Positions 45,480-53,936 of a DNA stretch of 64,000 nucleotides are shown in pieces. The notes under the pieces were generated by a model. The model worked only from the letters and a program-made list of their open reading frames with translations, was not told where the DNA came from and made no database searches. Position numbers and translations under genes: made by a program. The stretch comes from an uncultured Spirochaetaceae bacterium (lineage in GTDB: Bacteria; Spirochaetota; Spirochaetia; Sphaerochaetales; Sphaerochaetaceae), in NCBI GenBank assembly GCA_944390015.1, contig CALXOL010000001.1, positions 124,001 to 188,000 on the forward strand. Direction: 5' to 3'. Position 1 is the first letter of the stretch. The number at the start of each line of letters is the position of its first letter.

Positions 45480-45508
45480 AGTATAACATATAAATACTTA
45501 TAATGCAA
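45480..45508 (-). promoter_or_regulatory. Leaderless-type promoter of tnpB
   Basis: On the minus strand TTGCAT (45508-45503), 17 bp, TATACT (45485-45480), six bases to the ATG at 45473. Confidence 0.6.
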
Positions 45509-45535
45509 GAAGATATATAACAAACCCTATACTTA

Positions 45536-45670
45536 TTGATATACTAGTATTATTGATATATAGAATCTGCGATTCTACATGATTCATCACCATCTATGAA
45601 ATTGAAGATGGTGCCTTCTCATGGATTGAGGTTAAACAAGCCACAGAGCTTAGGAGACTCTGTGGTTTTT
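45536..45670 (+). ncRNA. Candidate small structured RNA between tnpB and nth
   Basis: A promoter-like TTGATA (45536-45541), 17 bp, TATAGA (45559-45564) precedes about 100 bases without an ORF. These can form CACCATCT/AGATGGTG (45588-45595 with 45606-45613), a small CTCA/TGAG hairpin (about 45618-45630), and the terminator at 45641-45670. A perfect TAGAATC/GATTCTA inverted repeat lies at 45561-45577. It may be a small RNA or part of the left end of the TnpB element. No known family is recognised. Confidence 0.35.
45641..45670 (+). terminator. Terminator of the candidate small RNA
   Basis: CCACAGAG (45641-45648) pairs with CTCTGTGG (45658-45665), followed by five T. On the opposite strand the tail is poor in T, so it works on the plus strand. 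Confidence 0.7.
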
Positions 45671-46331
45671 ATCTATGCTTACTTACTCCGATTTTTTTGC
45701 ATTTGTCATTGTATGGACATTCAGAACAAAGAGGAGAAACACTTCTACATATGTTTTGACCATAGCTTACGAGAACTTCATTAAGAGGAATCCAGAACCT
45801 TTTAGGAAGTATGTTCCTTAACTCTTTTTCAGTTTCTTCCGCAGTTCTTGTTTTTATTATTCCTATTCTATTTAAAATCTGATGCACATGGCAGTCTACA
45901 CAGATTGCCAGTTCATTGAATCCAAGATTCAGAGTTAAAGAGGCTGTTTTCAATCCTACTCCAGGTAAAGAAAGCAGAGCATCCATAGAATTGGGAATTT
46001 TACCATCGTATTTTTCTATTATTATTCTTGCAATCTCTTTAAGGTTTTCTGCTTTTCTCTTATAAAACGCACTTGGTTTTATTGTCTCTGCCAGTTCCTC
46101 TGTATCCATGGCATATAGGCTATATATATCTGGTGCTTTTTCAAATAATGCCTTGGAGCGTTCAATTGTTACTTTATCTTTTGTTCTTAGCGAAAGAATC
46201 GTTGAGGTCAGAATCCTATAAGGATCATTGTCTTCTCCTGCTATTTCCGAGACGGAGGGGAGGGCTATTCCTCTTCTTGTCAGTTCATCTGAAAAGATAT
46301 TGAATATATCAGAGAAAATCTTATCGTACAC
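45669..46331 (-). CDS. nth: Endonuclease III
   Basis: The 220-residue DNA glycosylase/AP lyase removes oxidised pyrimidines. The helix-hairpin-helix LPGVGLKTASLTLNLG carries the catalytic lysine region, the catalytic Asp is in ICVDCHVHQILNRIG, and the C-terminal 4Fe-4S loop has the exact spacing C-x6-C-x2-C-x5-C (ICRSVSPLCSECPYNDKC). The start is GTG at 46331 with AGAGG six bases before it. It diverges from the aroF-pheA gene with 51 bases between. Confidence 0.94.
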   Translation of the reverse strand: MYDKIFSDIFNIFSDELTRRGIALPSVSEIAGEDNDPYRILTSTILSLRTKDKVTIERSKALFEKAPDIYSLYAMDTEELAETIKPSAFYKRKAENLKEIARIIIEKYDGKIPNSMDALLSLPGVGLKTASLTLNLGFNELAICVDCHVHQILNRIGIIKTRTAEETEKELRNILPKRFWIPLNEVLVSYGQNICRSVSPLCSECPYNDKCKKIGVSKHR

Positions 46332-46382
46332 GCTTACCTCTTTTGTTGACCAAACATCATAAATATTGGATAAGTAGTTATC

Positions 46383-48293
46383 ATGATAATCATATTAAAA
46401 CAAGGTGTAACACCTGAAGAAAAAAATAATATAAAGAAAACTCTAAAACAAAAGGGTTTTCTTGTAAAAGAAATAGTTGGTAAGGAAGAAACCGTTCTTG
46501 GGGCTGTAGGTACGAGCGCCATAGATCCTAGAAGCATTGAGGTTCTTGATGGAGTCTCTTCTGTTGTTCCAATATCAAAACCATATAAACTTGCCTCCAG
46601 GGAGCTTAAAAAAGAGGACACGATAGTAAGTGTCGGTAAAGTAAAGATTGGAGGAAGCAGAATAGCCGTAATGGCTGGTCCTTGTGCAGTCGAGAGCGAG
46701 GAGCAGATCATGCGTATTGCCGAAAAAGTAAGGGAAGCAGGTGCTGTAATTCTCAGAGGTGGTGCGTTCAAGCCAAGGACAAGTCCTTATTCTTTCCAAG
46801 GCCTTGGTGAGGAAGGTTTAAAATATTTACGAAAAGCCGGGGATGCTTTTGATATGCCGATAACTACGGAAGTTGTCTCTCCAAAAGATGTTTCCATGAT
46901 GGCAAATTATATCGATATGTTCCAGATAGGGGCGAGGAACATGCAGAATTTCGAGCTGTTAAAAGAGGTCGGAAAGACAGGCATGCCTGTACTTTTGAAA
47001 AGAGGGCTCTCTGCTACTATAGAAGAGTGGCTTATGGCGGCCGAATATCTAATGGCATCTGGAACGGATCAGGTTGTTTTATGCGAGAGGGGAATCAGGA
47101 CATTTGAGAAAGCGACCAGAAACACTTTGGACTGTTCCGCTATCCCGGTCGTACAGAAGCTGACACACCTTCCCGTAATCGGGGATCCTTCTCATGCGAC
47201 AGGAATAAGGGATATGGTCTCCCCTATGTCCTTAGCTTTGATTGCCGGAGGTGCAAGTGGAATAATAGTTGAAGTCCATGACCATCCGGAGAAAGCTCTT
47301 TCCGACGGTCCTCAGTCCTTATATCCAGAACAGTTTGAACGCCTTATGAGAGATATTGAAGCGCTTGCTCCTGTTGTTGGTAAGGCCGTAGAGAAGACAC
47401 CGAGAATCATACCGGAATCGATAAAGAATGAAAGTGCGACCGAGGAGACTAGAGGTGATGATATCGTGGCCTTCCAGGGAGAGCGTGGTGCTTTCAGCGA
47501 ACTGGCTATAAGAAGGACTTTTAATGAGGATCAGAAAGTAATGCCATGCAAGGCATTTAAGGATGTTTTTGATGCCGTTGCCTCCGGTAGGGCAAGATAC
47601 GGTGTCATCCCTGTGGAAAACACGCTTGGTGGTACCATTTTCGAGAATCTTGATCTTCTTAATGTAGAAGAGAACATTACCGTAGTCGGAGAGGCGCAGC
47701 TGAGAGTGATTCATAATCTGATTGTAAATCCTGGAGTCAGGATGGAGGATATTAAGAGGGTATATTCCCATCCGCAGGGTCTTGCCCAGTGCAAGGAGTT
47801 TTTAGATGAATATCTTCCTTCTGCAGCTCAGATTCCTTTTTATGATACCTCTGGCTCTGTTAAATATATCAAGGAGAATAATCTGATGGATGCTGCCGCA
47901 ATTGCAGGGAGCCCCGCTGCTGTTCATTATGGCTGTGAGATTCTCAAACAGTCCATAGAGACGAATCCTAAAAACTACACCAGGTTCTATGTAATAAGCA
48001 GAGAGGAGAATGCGGAGGTCTTTAGAAGTGCTTCTAAAGTGAATAGGGCAAGCATGACATTCAGTGTTCCAGATAAACCCGGTGCTCTTTTTGCCGTTCT
48101 TGATATCCTTCAGAAACATGGAATGAACATGAAGAAACTCGAAAGCCGTCCAATACTTGGAAAGCCTTGGGAGTATTCATTCTTCGTCGAGAGCGAACTT
48201 AATGATGAGCATGATCTCTCGGATCTTGTTCCGACACTTAAGGAGAACACGGTTTCATTCCGTATCCTGGGAACATATACGGCAGCACACTGA
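46383..48293 (+). CDS. Fused DAHP synthase-prephenate dehydratase with ACT domain
   Basis: This 636-residue protein joins the first enzyme of the shikimate pathway to the phenylalanine-branch dehydratase. Residues about 1-75 form a ferredoxin-like regulatory part. About 85-345 are DAHP synthase (VMAGPCAVES, GGAFKPRTSPYSFQG, IGARNMQNFELL, DPSHATGIRDMV). About 360-550 are prephenate dehydratase (FQGERGAFSELAIRR, IPVENTLGG, NYTRFYVIS). About 556-636 are ACT (DKPGALFAVLDIL, KLESRPILGKPWEYSFFVE), which senses phenylalanine. No chorismate mutase segment is seen. A TTGACC upstream may be its -35. It overlaps the next gene's start by one base. Confidence 0.93.
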   Translation: MIIILKQGVTPEEKNNIKKTLKQKGFLVKEIVGKEETVLGAVGTSAIDPRSIEVLDGVSSVVPISKPYKLASRELKKEDTIVSVGKVKIGGSRIAVMAGPCAVESEEQIMRIAEKVREAGAVILRGGAFKPRTSPYSFQGLGEEGLKYLRKAGDAFDMPITTEVVSPKDVSMMANYIDMFQIGARNMQNFELLKEVGKTGMPVLLKRGLSATIEEWLMAAEYLMASGTDQVVLCERGIRTFEKATRNTLDCSAIPVVQKLTHLPVIGDPSHATGIRDMVSPMSLALIAGGASGIIVEVHDHPEKALSDGPQSLYPEQFERLMRDIEALAPVVGKAVEKTPRIIPESIKNESATEETRGDDIVAFQGERGAFSELAIRRTFNEDQKVMPCKAFKDVFDAVASGRARYGVIPVENTLGGTIFENLDLLNVEENITVVGEAQLRVIHNLIVNPGVRMEDIKRVYSHPQGLAQCKEFLDEYLPSAAQIPFYDTSGSVKYIKENNLMDAAAIAGSPAAVHYGCEILKQSIETNPKNYTRFYVISREENAEVFRSASKVNRASMTFSVPDKPGALFAVLDILQKHGMNMKKLESRPILGKPWEYSFFVESELNDEHDLSDLVPTLKENTVSFRILGTYTAAH

Positions 48294-48808
48294 TGAGAGA
48301 AAAGGATTATGAGAAAGTACTCCTGTTTTCTGGGGTACTTTCTTCGATAGGTTTCCCCCAGAAAATAAAGGATGCTCTGGAGGATCGGTTTGGGAAGATA
48401 GTCTATAAATCAGAGGCCATACCTTTTACGTTTACAGACTATTATAACGATGAAATGGGAACACCGATTGAGAGGTTTTTCATCTGTTTTCAGCCTCTTA
48501 TTACGCCTGACATGCTCTGCATGGCAAAACTTTTTACAAATGAGCTTGAAGCCATGTTTTCTCTCGATGGTAAAAGAAAAATAAATCTGGATCCTGGAAC
48601 GATGAGCATAGGTAATATAGTTCTTGCTACTACGAAAAACAGGGCGCATCGTATTGCTATAGGAAATAATCTGTATGCCGAGGTAACCCTGATGTACCAT
48701 CATAAGGGATATGAGTCTTTCTCCTGGACATATTCAGATTATAAAAGCAAGGAGGTCCAGGACATTCTTCTTGAAATGAGAAAAATCTATCTTCGCCTGC
48801 TCAAGTGA
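48293..48808 (+). CDS. DUF4416 family protein
   Basis: The 171-residue soluble protein matches the DUF4416 pattern: VLLFSGVLSS, FGKIVYKSEAIPFTFTDYYNDEMGTPIERFFICFQPLITPDML, AKLFTNELEAMF, KRKINLDPGTMSIGNIVLATTKNRAHRIAIGNNLYAEVTLMY, SWTYSDYKS. The function is unknown. Its start overlaps the last base of the aroF-pheA gene (TGATG), so translation is coupled. Confidence 0.85.
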   Translation: MREKDYEKVLLFSGVLSSIGFPQKIKDALEDRFGKIVYKSEAIPFTFTDYYNDEMGTPIERFFICFQPLITPDMLCMAKLFTNELEAMFSLDGKRKINLDPGTMSIGNIVLATTKNRAHRIAIGNNLYAEVTLMYHHKGYESFSWTYSDYKSKEVQDILLEMRKIYLRLLK

Positions 48809-48852
48809 GCGTTATGATTTAACATTTTCTTAGTTTTCCGCATTAAATATAT

Positions 48853-49575
48853 ATGAGGAAACTTATATATGCATTCGTTCTACTTTTAACACTTTCTTCC
48901 TGTTCTTTTCTCATCGATGATGAGATTATTCTTTCTTTACCTTATAGTATTCCCGTTGAGGAGATGTGTAATGAGAGCATATATTATACACTCGTTTATT
49001 TTGATGGAAGCGGTGTTAGGGCCATGCACATACCAAGGCATGTAAGAAAGGTCAACCTGAGTGTCAGGAAGGGATACTTATCACTTTTTCTTTTATATCC
49101 GGCAGAGGATTTTACTCCTCTTTCTGCCTATCATGAACCGGGGGATGAAAGTACTCCCGTTTTCTCCTATCATGCATCATCACTCATAGAATTCCTCATT
49201 GATGTTTCAAAAGAGAGGCCTCTTCTTGTTGGAAATCTTTCATTGTCCACCATTCTCTCAAGGTATGAGGGGGATGAGATTTCAAAGAGGAAATTTCTCT
49301 CTTTACTTGAAAAGGGAACTCTTACTCTATCTTCAGATATAAAAGGGAATCTATTTCCAATTATCATAGAATCTCTTCCTTTCGGAAGATGGATTAGTGA
49401 CAGAGATGATATTAAGGATATCGTGGTTAGTGAGAGTGGAGCTGAAGTGAAACTTTTTCTTTATGAGGGGGTATATGTATTCATACATGAGGATATGCAA
49501 CAGCTTTATAGGATTATAGTCTCGGAGGATGGAACGAATTTGGGCAAACTTCAGCAATTTCCTATATGGTATTGA
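48853..49575 (+). CDS. Predicted lipoprotein, unknown function
   Basis: The 240-residue protein has a lipoprotein signal, MRKLIYAFVLLLTLSSC, with the lipobox LSSC and lipidated Cys17. I do not recognise the mature part. It contains SIYYTLVYFDGSGVRAMHIPRHVRKVNLSVRKGYLSLFLLYP, an early beta-sandwich-like stretch, and later GALTLSSDIKGNLFP-like and FGRWISDRDDIKDIVV segments. It would sit at the inner or outer membrane after processing by Lgt. It lies close after the DUF4416 gene and runs up to sdaA. Confidence 0.7.
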   Translation: MRKLIYAFVLLLTLSSCSFLIDDEIILSLPYSIPVEEMCNESIYYTLVYFDGSGVRAMHIPRHVRKVNLSVRKGYLSLFLLYPAEDFTPLSAYHEPGDESTPVFSYHASSLIEFLIDVSKERPLLVGNLSLSTILSRYEGDEISKRKFLSLLEKGTLTLSSDIKGNLFPIIIESLPFGRWISDRDDIKDIVVSESGAEVKLFLYEGVYVFIHEDMQQLYRIIVSEDGTNLGKLQQFPIWY

Positions 49576-49607
49576 GAGATAACAAAAGCTCTTTTATAAT
49601 TGGAGGC

Positions 49608-50810
49608 ATGGAATCATTAAGAGAGCTATATAGGATAGGTTATGGTCCTTCAAGCAGTCATACTATGGGGCCAAGAAAAGCCAGTGAGGATTTTATAGCC
49701 AGACATCCTGAGGTTAAGAAGGTAAGGGCTGAGCTTTACGGTTCATTAGCTGCGACAGGTAAGGGACATCTTACGGATAAGGCGATCAGGGAAGCCTTTA
49801 AGGATTCCGGGTGCGAAGCTGATATTTTCTGGTTCCCAGATGTTTTTAAGAAATTTCACCCCAATTGTCTTTGTTTGTCCTCAGAGGACGGGAAGATATC
49901 AGAGACATATTATTCCGTCGGAGGGGGGAAAATCGTAAGAGAGGGGGAAGAGCTTAAGGACGGTCAAGACGTGTACCCAGATGAGCAGCTTGGAAACATG
50001 GAAAAACTGCTTTCATATTGCGATAACGAAGGCCTTCATTTCTGGGAGGTTGCCGTTGAGAAGGAAGGCGAAGGTATTCTCGACTATATGGCAACAGTAT
50101 GGGACGTGATGACGAGTGCAATAAAAAGAGGTCTGGATAATGAAGGTGTTCTTCCTGGCGGACTGAAGCTTGCAAGGAAGGCTTGCCTTATTCATGAGCA
50201 GGCACTATCTATGGCTGGAGCCCTTGGGAATACTCTTGTTGCACACTCTTTTGCTCTTGCCGTCAGTGAGGAGAACGCAGGGGGAGGAAAGATCGTTACC
50301 GCACCGACCTGTGGCAGTTGCGGTGTTCTTCCTGGTGCTCTTTACTATATTCAGCAGGAGTATAAGATTCCAGAGGTAAGGATACTTCGCGCTTTACTCA
50401 CAGCCGGAATGGTTGGAAATATTGTAAAAACCAACGGTTCAATCAGTGGTGCTGAGGTTGGATGCCAAGGGGAGGTCGGTGTTGCATGTGCTATGGCCGG
50501 AGCTGCCGTATGCTATCTTCTTGGTGGAAGTATTCATCAGTGTGAATATGCTGCGGAAATGGGACTTGAACACCATTTGGGGCTTACCTGTGACCCACTT
50601 AAAGGGTTGGTTCAGATACCTTGCATAGAAAGGAACGGATTCGCTTGCATGAGAGCTGTTGACCATGCCAGTTATGCGCTTGTTGGGGATGGCAGGCATA
50701 AAATCACCTTTGATGATGTTGTGGAGGTCATGATGGAGACCGGGCATGCACTTCCATCTCTTTACAGGGAGACGAGCATGGGAGGTCTTGCAAGGGTCTA
50801 TGAGGTCTAA
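49608..50810 (+). CDS. sdaA: L-serine dehydratase, iron-sulfur type (single chain)
   Basis: The 400-residue enzyme turns L-serine into pyruvate and ammonia using a 4Fe-4S cluster. It begins with the beta-domain ESLRELYRIGYGPSSSHTMGPRKASEDF and continues with the alpha domain: TAPTCGSCGVLPGALY, KTNGSISGAEVGCQGEVGVACAMAG, and GLTCDPLKGLVQIPCIERN with the cluster cysteines. Both domains are in one chain, as in Gram-negatives and some anaerobes. TTGGAGG lies right before the ATG at 49608; the frame upstream belongs to the end of the lipoprotein gene region and is not used. Confidence 0.94.
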   Translation: MESLRELYRIGYGPSSSHTMGPRKASEDFIARHPEVKKVRAELYGSLAATGKGHLTDKAIREAFKDSGCEADIFWFPDVFKKFHPNCLCLSSEDGKISETYYSVGGGKIVREGEELKDGQDVYPDEQLGNMEKLLSYCDNEGLHFWEVAVEKEGEGILDYMATVWDVMTSAIKRGLDNEGVLPGGLKLARKACLIHEQALSMAGALGNTLVAHSFALAVSEENAGGGKIVTAPTCGSCGVLPGALYYIQQEYKIPEVRILRALLTAGMVGNIVKTNGSISGAEVGCQGEVGVACAMAGAAVCYLLGGSIHQCEYAAEMGLEHHLGLTCDPLKGLVQIPCIERNGFACMRAVDHASYALVGDGRHKITFDDVVEVMMETGHALPSLYRETSMGGLARVYEV

Positions 50811-51517
50811 TCTTTCGTAAGAGTATAACTGAACTCATCAAAAAGAAAATTCAGGTTTGTATGTCTTTCTAAGGATTTTGTTCCCTCTCTTATAATCTGC
50901 CAGGATTGCTCATATGAGGAGCCTAGAGGCTCGCACTCCTTCATCAGATAGGAATAGAAGCGTCTCCAGTCTTTAGCAAATGCATCTGAGAAATCGTCAG
51001 CATAATTGCCCTTTTTATTATCTGTAAGATTTTCCACAATCCCATACAGTGCGTGCTCAAGATTTCTTGAGACATAGTAGATTCTGTATGGAATTTCTTC
51101 GTTAATACCTTTATAGCCCAGCAGTTTTGATATATTTATCCTTTTTTTCATATTCCTTGAAAGAATGGAATGAGGGAATTTTGTGCGGATTTCGTTCTTG
51201 TTATATACAATTCTACTGGCTTCAGGGTCATCAATTACGCATTCTGGAGGAATGTAGGCACCATCTGTATCCGTAATCTGTATTACGGCAAGGATATCGC
51301 TGTCGCGTAGTGCGTATTTTCTTTTCTCCTGTGCTACAATCGCCCTTATCTCACTCATCGGGTTATTGTCATCAGGACAGGATGTCAGGGGATCTCCGTG
51401 TGATATATGGAATCTTATCTCGCATGGATTGAAGAAACCTTTCATAACTCTATAAAGTGCGTTCTCGTCGGTTGGCCCCTCACAGATTATGAGTACGAAT
51501 TTCCTACTTTTCGGCAT
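50807..51517 (-). CDS. TOPRIM-like nuclease candidate, partner of the ATPase (RloB/AbiLii-like)
   Basis: The 236-residue protein begins KFVLIICEGPTDENALYRVM, with the strand-Glu of a TOPRIM fold, and later has VIQITDTDGAYIPPE, which supplies the DxD pair. That pattern fits RloB, AbiLii and OLD-type nuclease partners. The C-terminal half is helical with SGNLEHALYGIVENL-like and FAKDWRRFYSYLM segments. It follows the ATPase gene with a 14-base overlap, so the two are made together. The family is assigned from the two motifs and context, not from a search. It converges with sdaA, with a four-base overlap. Confidence 0.55.
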   Translation of the reverse strand: MPKSRKFVLIICEGPTDENALYRVMKGFFNPCEIRFHISHGDPLTSCPDDNNPMSEIRAIVAQEKRKYALRDSDILAVIQITDTDGAYIPPECVIDDPEASRIVYNKNEIRTKFPHSILSRNMKKRINISKLLGYKGINEEIPYRIYYVSRNLEHALYGIVENLTDNKKGNYADDFSDAFAKDWRRFYSYLMKECEPLGSSYEQSWQIIREGTKSLERHTNLNFLFDEFSYTLTKD

Positions 51518-52865
51518 CTCTCCAAGCCCTCCTGAGCGCCATCCCTATCTCCTGGCTGTCCGTCTCTTCGTAGATGTTCTCCTTCGTTCCCCCGAGTAAT
51601 ATTGATCGGATATACACGTCTCTCAGGTTGTTTGTGTTCTTTATATTTGTCATTCTTATGTATCTGTTCTCAGGATTTGATGTGCTGAAAACGACGCTGT
51701 CCTTATCTATCATCTCAAGGATTCTGAGATTATGACTTGTGAATACCATCTGGCCTTTTGCTCCCTTGCTGAAGATGCTTATCAACTCTCCGAGAAGGTA
51801 TTCGAATACCGAAGCATCGAATTCATCGATTATAAGACATACGGATGGATTATTGTACACACAGAGAAGTACGTTGGTGATTGATATGATTTTTATTATT
51901 CCCTCACTCTCATATCTTAGAGGTATGGCTTTCCCGTTCTTAAGCGATACTATCTCCACGAGGAATCCTTTCTTTCCTTCATCTGTAAGTTCTTCTCCTG
52001 TCGTATATACACCCAAAGTAAGATGGGGGACTATTGCATTGAGTACCGTGTTCATCTCTTTTATCATGCTCTCCAGCAGGATTTTGTCTTCCTTGCTTAT
52101 CAAGCTTGGCTTGTCTAGACTTATTGGAAGTCGTCCCTTTATGATACGCCCTCTTTCTTCTTTTCTGTATGTCAGGTTCATCATGAGATTTGAATCGACG
52201 CCGGCATCCCTTGATGAGAAGACAATCAGAGATGTCTTAGCATATTCTCTTATGACTCTTATCCAGTATGAAAGTTCATTATCGTTTAGTGAGGATAGGA
52301 TCTCATAAGCCCCGTCGGATGAAAACAGGAAAGAACTCTCGCTCTTTTCTGCCATTCTTGCGGCGACAAGAAGCTCCAGTTCCATATCGCGGTTTCCTCT
52401 GACAAGTTTTTTAAATGTTGAATCGGGTTTTATCTCATGGCTTTCGTAGTCGTAGCCAAGAACTGTTTTTTCCCGTTCGTAGCTCCCATCCTCTTTCGCT
52501 TTCTTCATTTCAAGAAGTTCGCTTTTAATTATTCCTCTCTCCTCATCTTTTTTTAGCGTTAGGGTATATTTGAAAAGTTCTGGCATTTTATCTTCATCTG
52601 TAATAGAGAAAGAGAGAACTATTGATGATTCCGCACTATCCACGTTTATAAGATTCCAGCTTTTTTCAGAGAGACTATCTCCCCCAAGGATGTCTGCAAG
52701 TATTTCAAAAGCGTCTATGATTGCGGTTTTCCCAGAGCCGTTTTGCCCGTATATGCCCAGGATATCGGAGCAGTTCACCTTTTTCTTTAAGAAGGAGGGC
52801 ATTGTAATTGTGCCGTATTTTACGTTTTTAAAATTTTTTAGAGTAATCTCGCTTATCCTTATCAT
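51504..52865 (-). CDS. OLD/AAA_15-like ABC-type ATPase, candidate defence component
   Basis: This 453-residue ATPase starts with MIRISEITLKNFKNVKYGTI and has Walker A GIYGQNGSGKTAIIDAF near residue 40, a signature-like RYESEGIIKIISITNVL near residue 322, Walker B CLIIDEFDAS near residue 344 and a switch histidine in MVFTSHNLRILEM. This is the fold of stand-alone SMC-like ATPases found in OLD, RloA, AbiLi and AriA proteins. No TOPRIM domain is attached; a separate one is encoded next. AAAGGA lies 11 bases before the ATG. It probably senses infection and controls its nuclease partner; that is inference. Confidence 0.75.
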   Translation of the reverse strand: MIRISEITLKNFKNVKYGTITMPSFLKKKVNCSDILGIYGQNGSGKTAIIDAFEILADILGGDSLSEKSWNLINVDSAESSIVLSFSITDEDKMPELFKYTLTLKKDEERGIIKSELLEMKKAKEDGSYEREKTVLGYDYESHEIKPDSTFKKLVRGNRDMELELLVAARMAEKSESSFLFSSDGAYEILSSLNDNELSYWIRVIREYAKTSLIVFSSRDAGVDSNLMMNLTYRKEERGRIIKGRLPISLDKPSLISKEDKILLESMIKEMNTVLNAIVPHLTLGVYTTGEELTDEGKKGFLVEIVSLKNGKAIPLRYESEGIIKIISITNVLLCVYNNPSVCLIIDEFDASVFEYLLGELISIFSKGAKGQMVFTSHNLRILEMIDKDSVVFSTSNPENRYIRMTNIKNTNNLRDVYIRSILLGGTKENIYEETDSQEIGMALRRAWRDAEK

Positions 52866-52992
52866 ATAAACCAGTCCTTTCTATTATCAATATAGGACTG
52901 CTGTCATTAGCTGTCAAATAAAAGCGAGAAATGGAATATAATATTTCGATTCTTTCTTTCATATTATCAAATTGTGAAGTATTCTTGATGTA

Positions 52993-53658
52993 ATGAAGAT
53001 CGTAGCTAGGATATATAATGGATTTGATGGTAAGTTCGGAATACCGAGGCAGGGGGTGCTCTGCCGTGATGTAGAATCCAGGATAGTCTTTGAAAAAGAG
53101 TATAGAAGTAAGGATGCAATACGCGGCATTGAAGGTTTTTCCCACCTCTGGATCATATGGGAATTTTCTGAATTCAGCAATCATAAGGAGCTGTTGACCG
53201 TCCGTCCTCCCCGACTTGGAGGAAATAAGAGAATGGGTGTCTTTGCGACACGTTCTCCTTTGCGTCCGAATCCCATAGGGCTTACATCTGTAAAACTTGA
53301 AAAAGTAATTGAATCATCTTCAGAAGGACCTGTTCTGGTTGTCAGCGGTGCTGACATGATGAATGGAACTCCGATTTATGACATTAAACCATACATTGCA
53401 TACACTGACAGCCATCCCGAGGCGAAAGGGGGTTTTACAGATGAAATCGAATTTAAAAAACTTGAAGTACGGAAAGAAGATGGTGTGGTACTCCCCAAAG
53501 AGATAGAAGAAGATGTAATGGAGATTCTCTCATCAGATCCAAGGCCGCAATACCATCGCGATAGTAATAGAATTTATGGTTTTTCATATGCGGGATACAA
53601 TATTAAATTTAATGTAGAAGCTGAAATGTTAAGGATAGTTTCCGTTGAGAAAAAGTGA
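52993..53658 (+). CDS. trmO: tRNA (N6-threonylcarbamoyladenosine37-N6)-methyltransferase TrmO
   Basis: The 221-residue enzyme (formerly TsaA/YaeB/VirR family) methylates t6A37 in tRNA-Thr. It has the beta-barrel motifs FGIPRQGVL, IEGFSHLWIIWEFSEFSN, RPPRLGGNKRMGVFATRSPLRPNPIGLTSVKLE and DIKPYIAYTDS. The C-terminal part matches the usual extension that helps bind tRNA. A TATAAT some 50 bases upstream (52937-52942) could serve it. It diverges from the ATPase gene. Confidence 0.93.
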   Translation: MKIVARIYNGFDGKFGIPRQGVLCRDVESRIVFEKEYRSKDAIRGIEGFSHLWIIWEFSEFSNHKELLTVRPPRLGGNKRMGVFATRSPLRPNPIGLTSVKLEKVIESSSEGPVLVVSGADMMNGTPIYDIKPYIAYTDSHPEAKGGFTDEIEFKKLEVRKEDGVVLPKEIEEDVMEILSSDPRPQYHRDSNRIYGFSYAGYNIKFNVEAEMLRIVSVEKK

Positions 53659-53897
53659 GTAGCAAATACCATTATTTCATCGCTCTTTTCCACAGTGAGT
53701 GTTTGTCTTTGTTTGCTGCTACTCTGAAAGTAGACAGAATGGGATAGAAAAATAATCCTTTAGTTGTGAGGTAATTTCTTACGGAGAAGAAGCTTGAAAA
53801 GAAGCCAGAATTCTTAGCTGTCATATCTGCGATGGCCCCGTTTCTCTAAGAAGAAGTGATGGTGTTTACATATTGCCATTTACATCTTTAAAGCCAT

Positions 53898-53925
53898 GAA
53901 AAGAGGCTACCTTTCGATAGCCTCT
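53898..53925 (-). terminator. leuS terminator
   Basis: A perfect 8-bp stem (53902-53909 with 53918-53925), followed on the minus strand by TTTTC, lies 12 bases after the leuS stop. The 53659-53936 gap holds no other feature I can support. Confidence 0.75.
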
Positions 53926-53936
53926 GGTTAAGTATT

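Larger units (their letters stand above)
44190..45508 (-). mobile_element. Solitary tnpB element, IS200/IS605 (IS1341-like) type
   Basis: The element holds tnpB but no tnpA, so it cannot move by itself unless helped. The right end (low coordinates) includes a perfect 6-bp hairpin at 44218-44233 close to the tnpB stop; the left end is not defined. The ends given are estimates. It sits only a few bases after the Rpn-type gene stop at 44180, without breaking that gene. Confidence 0.55.

Noticed and set aside
52828-53184. 118-codon minus-strand frame over the start of trmO and the ATPase gene
   Set aside because: Antisense to the conserved TrmO N-terminus and without recognisable motifs.
53659-53936. 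tRNA or decayed gene between trmO and leuS
   Set aside because: No cloverleaf, no conserved frame; only the leuS terminator could be supported.
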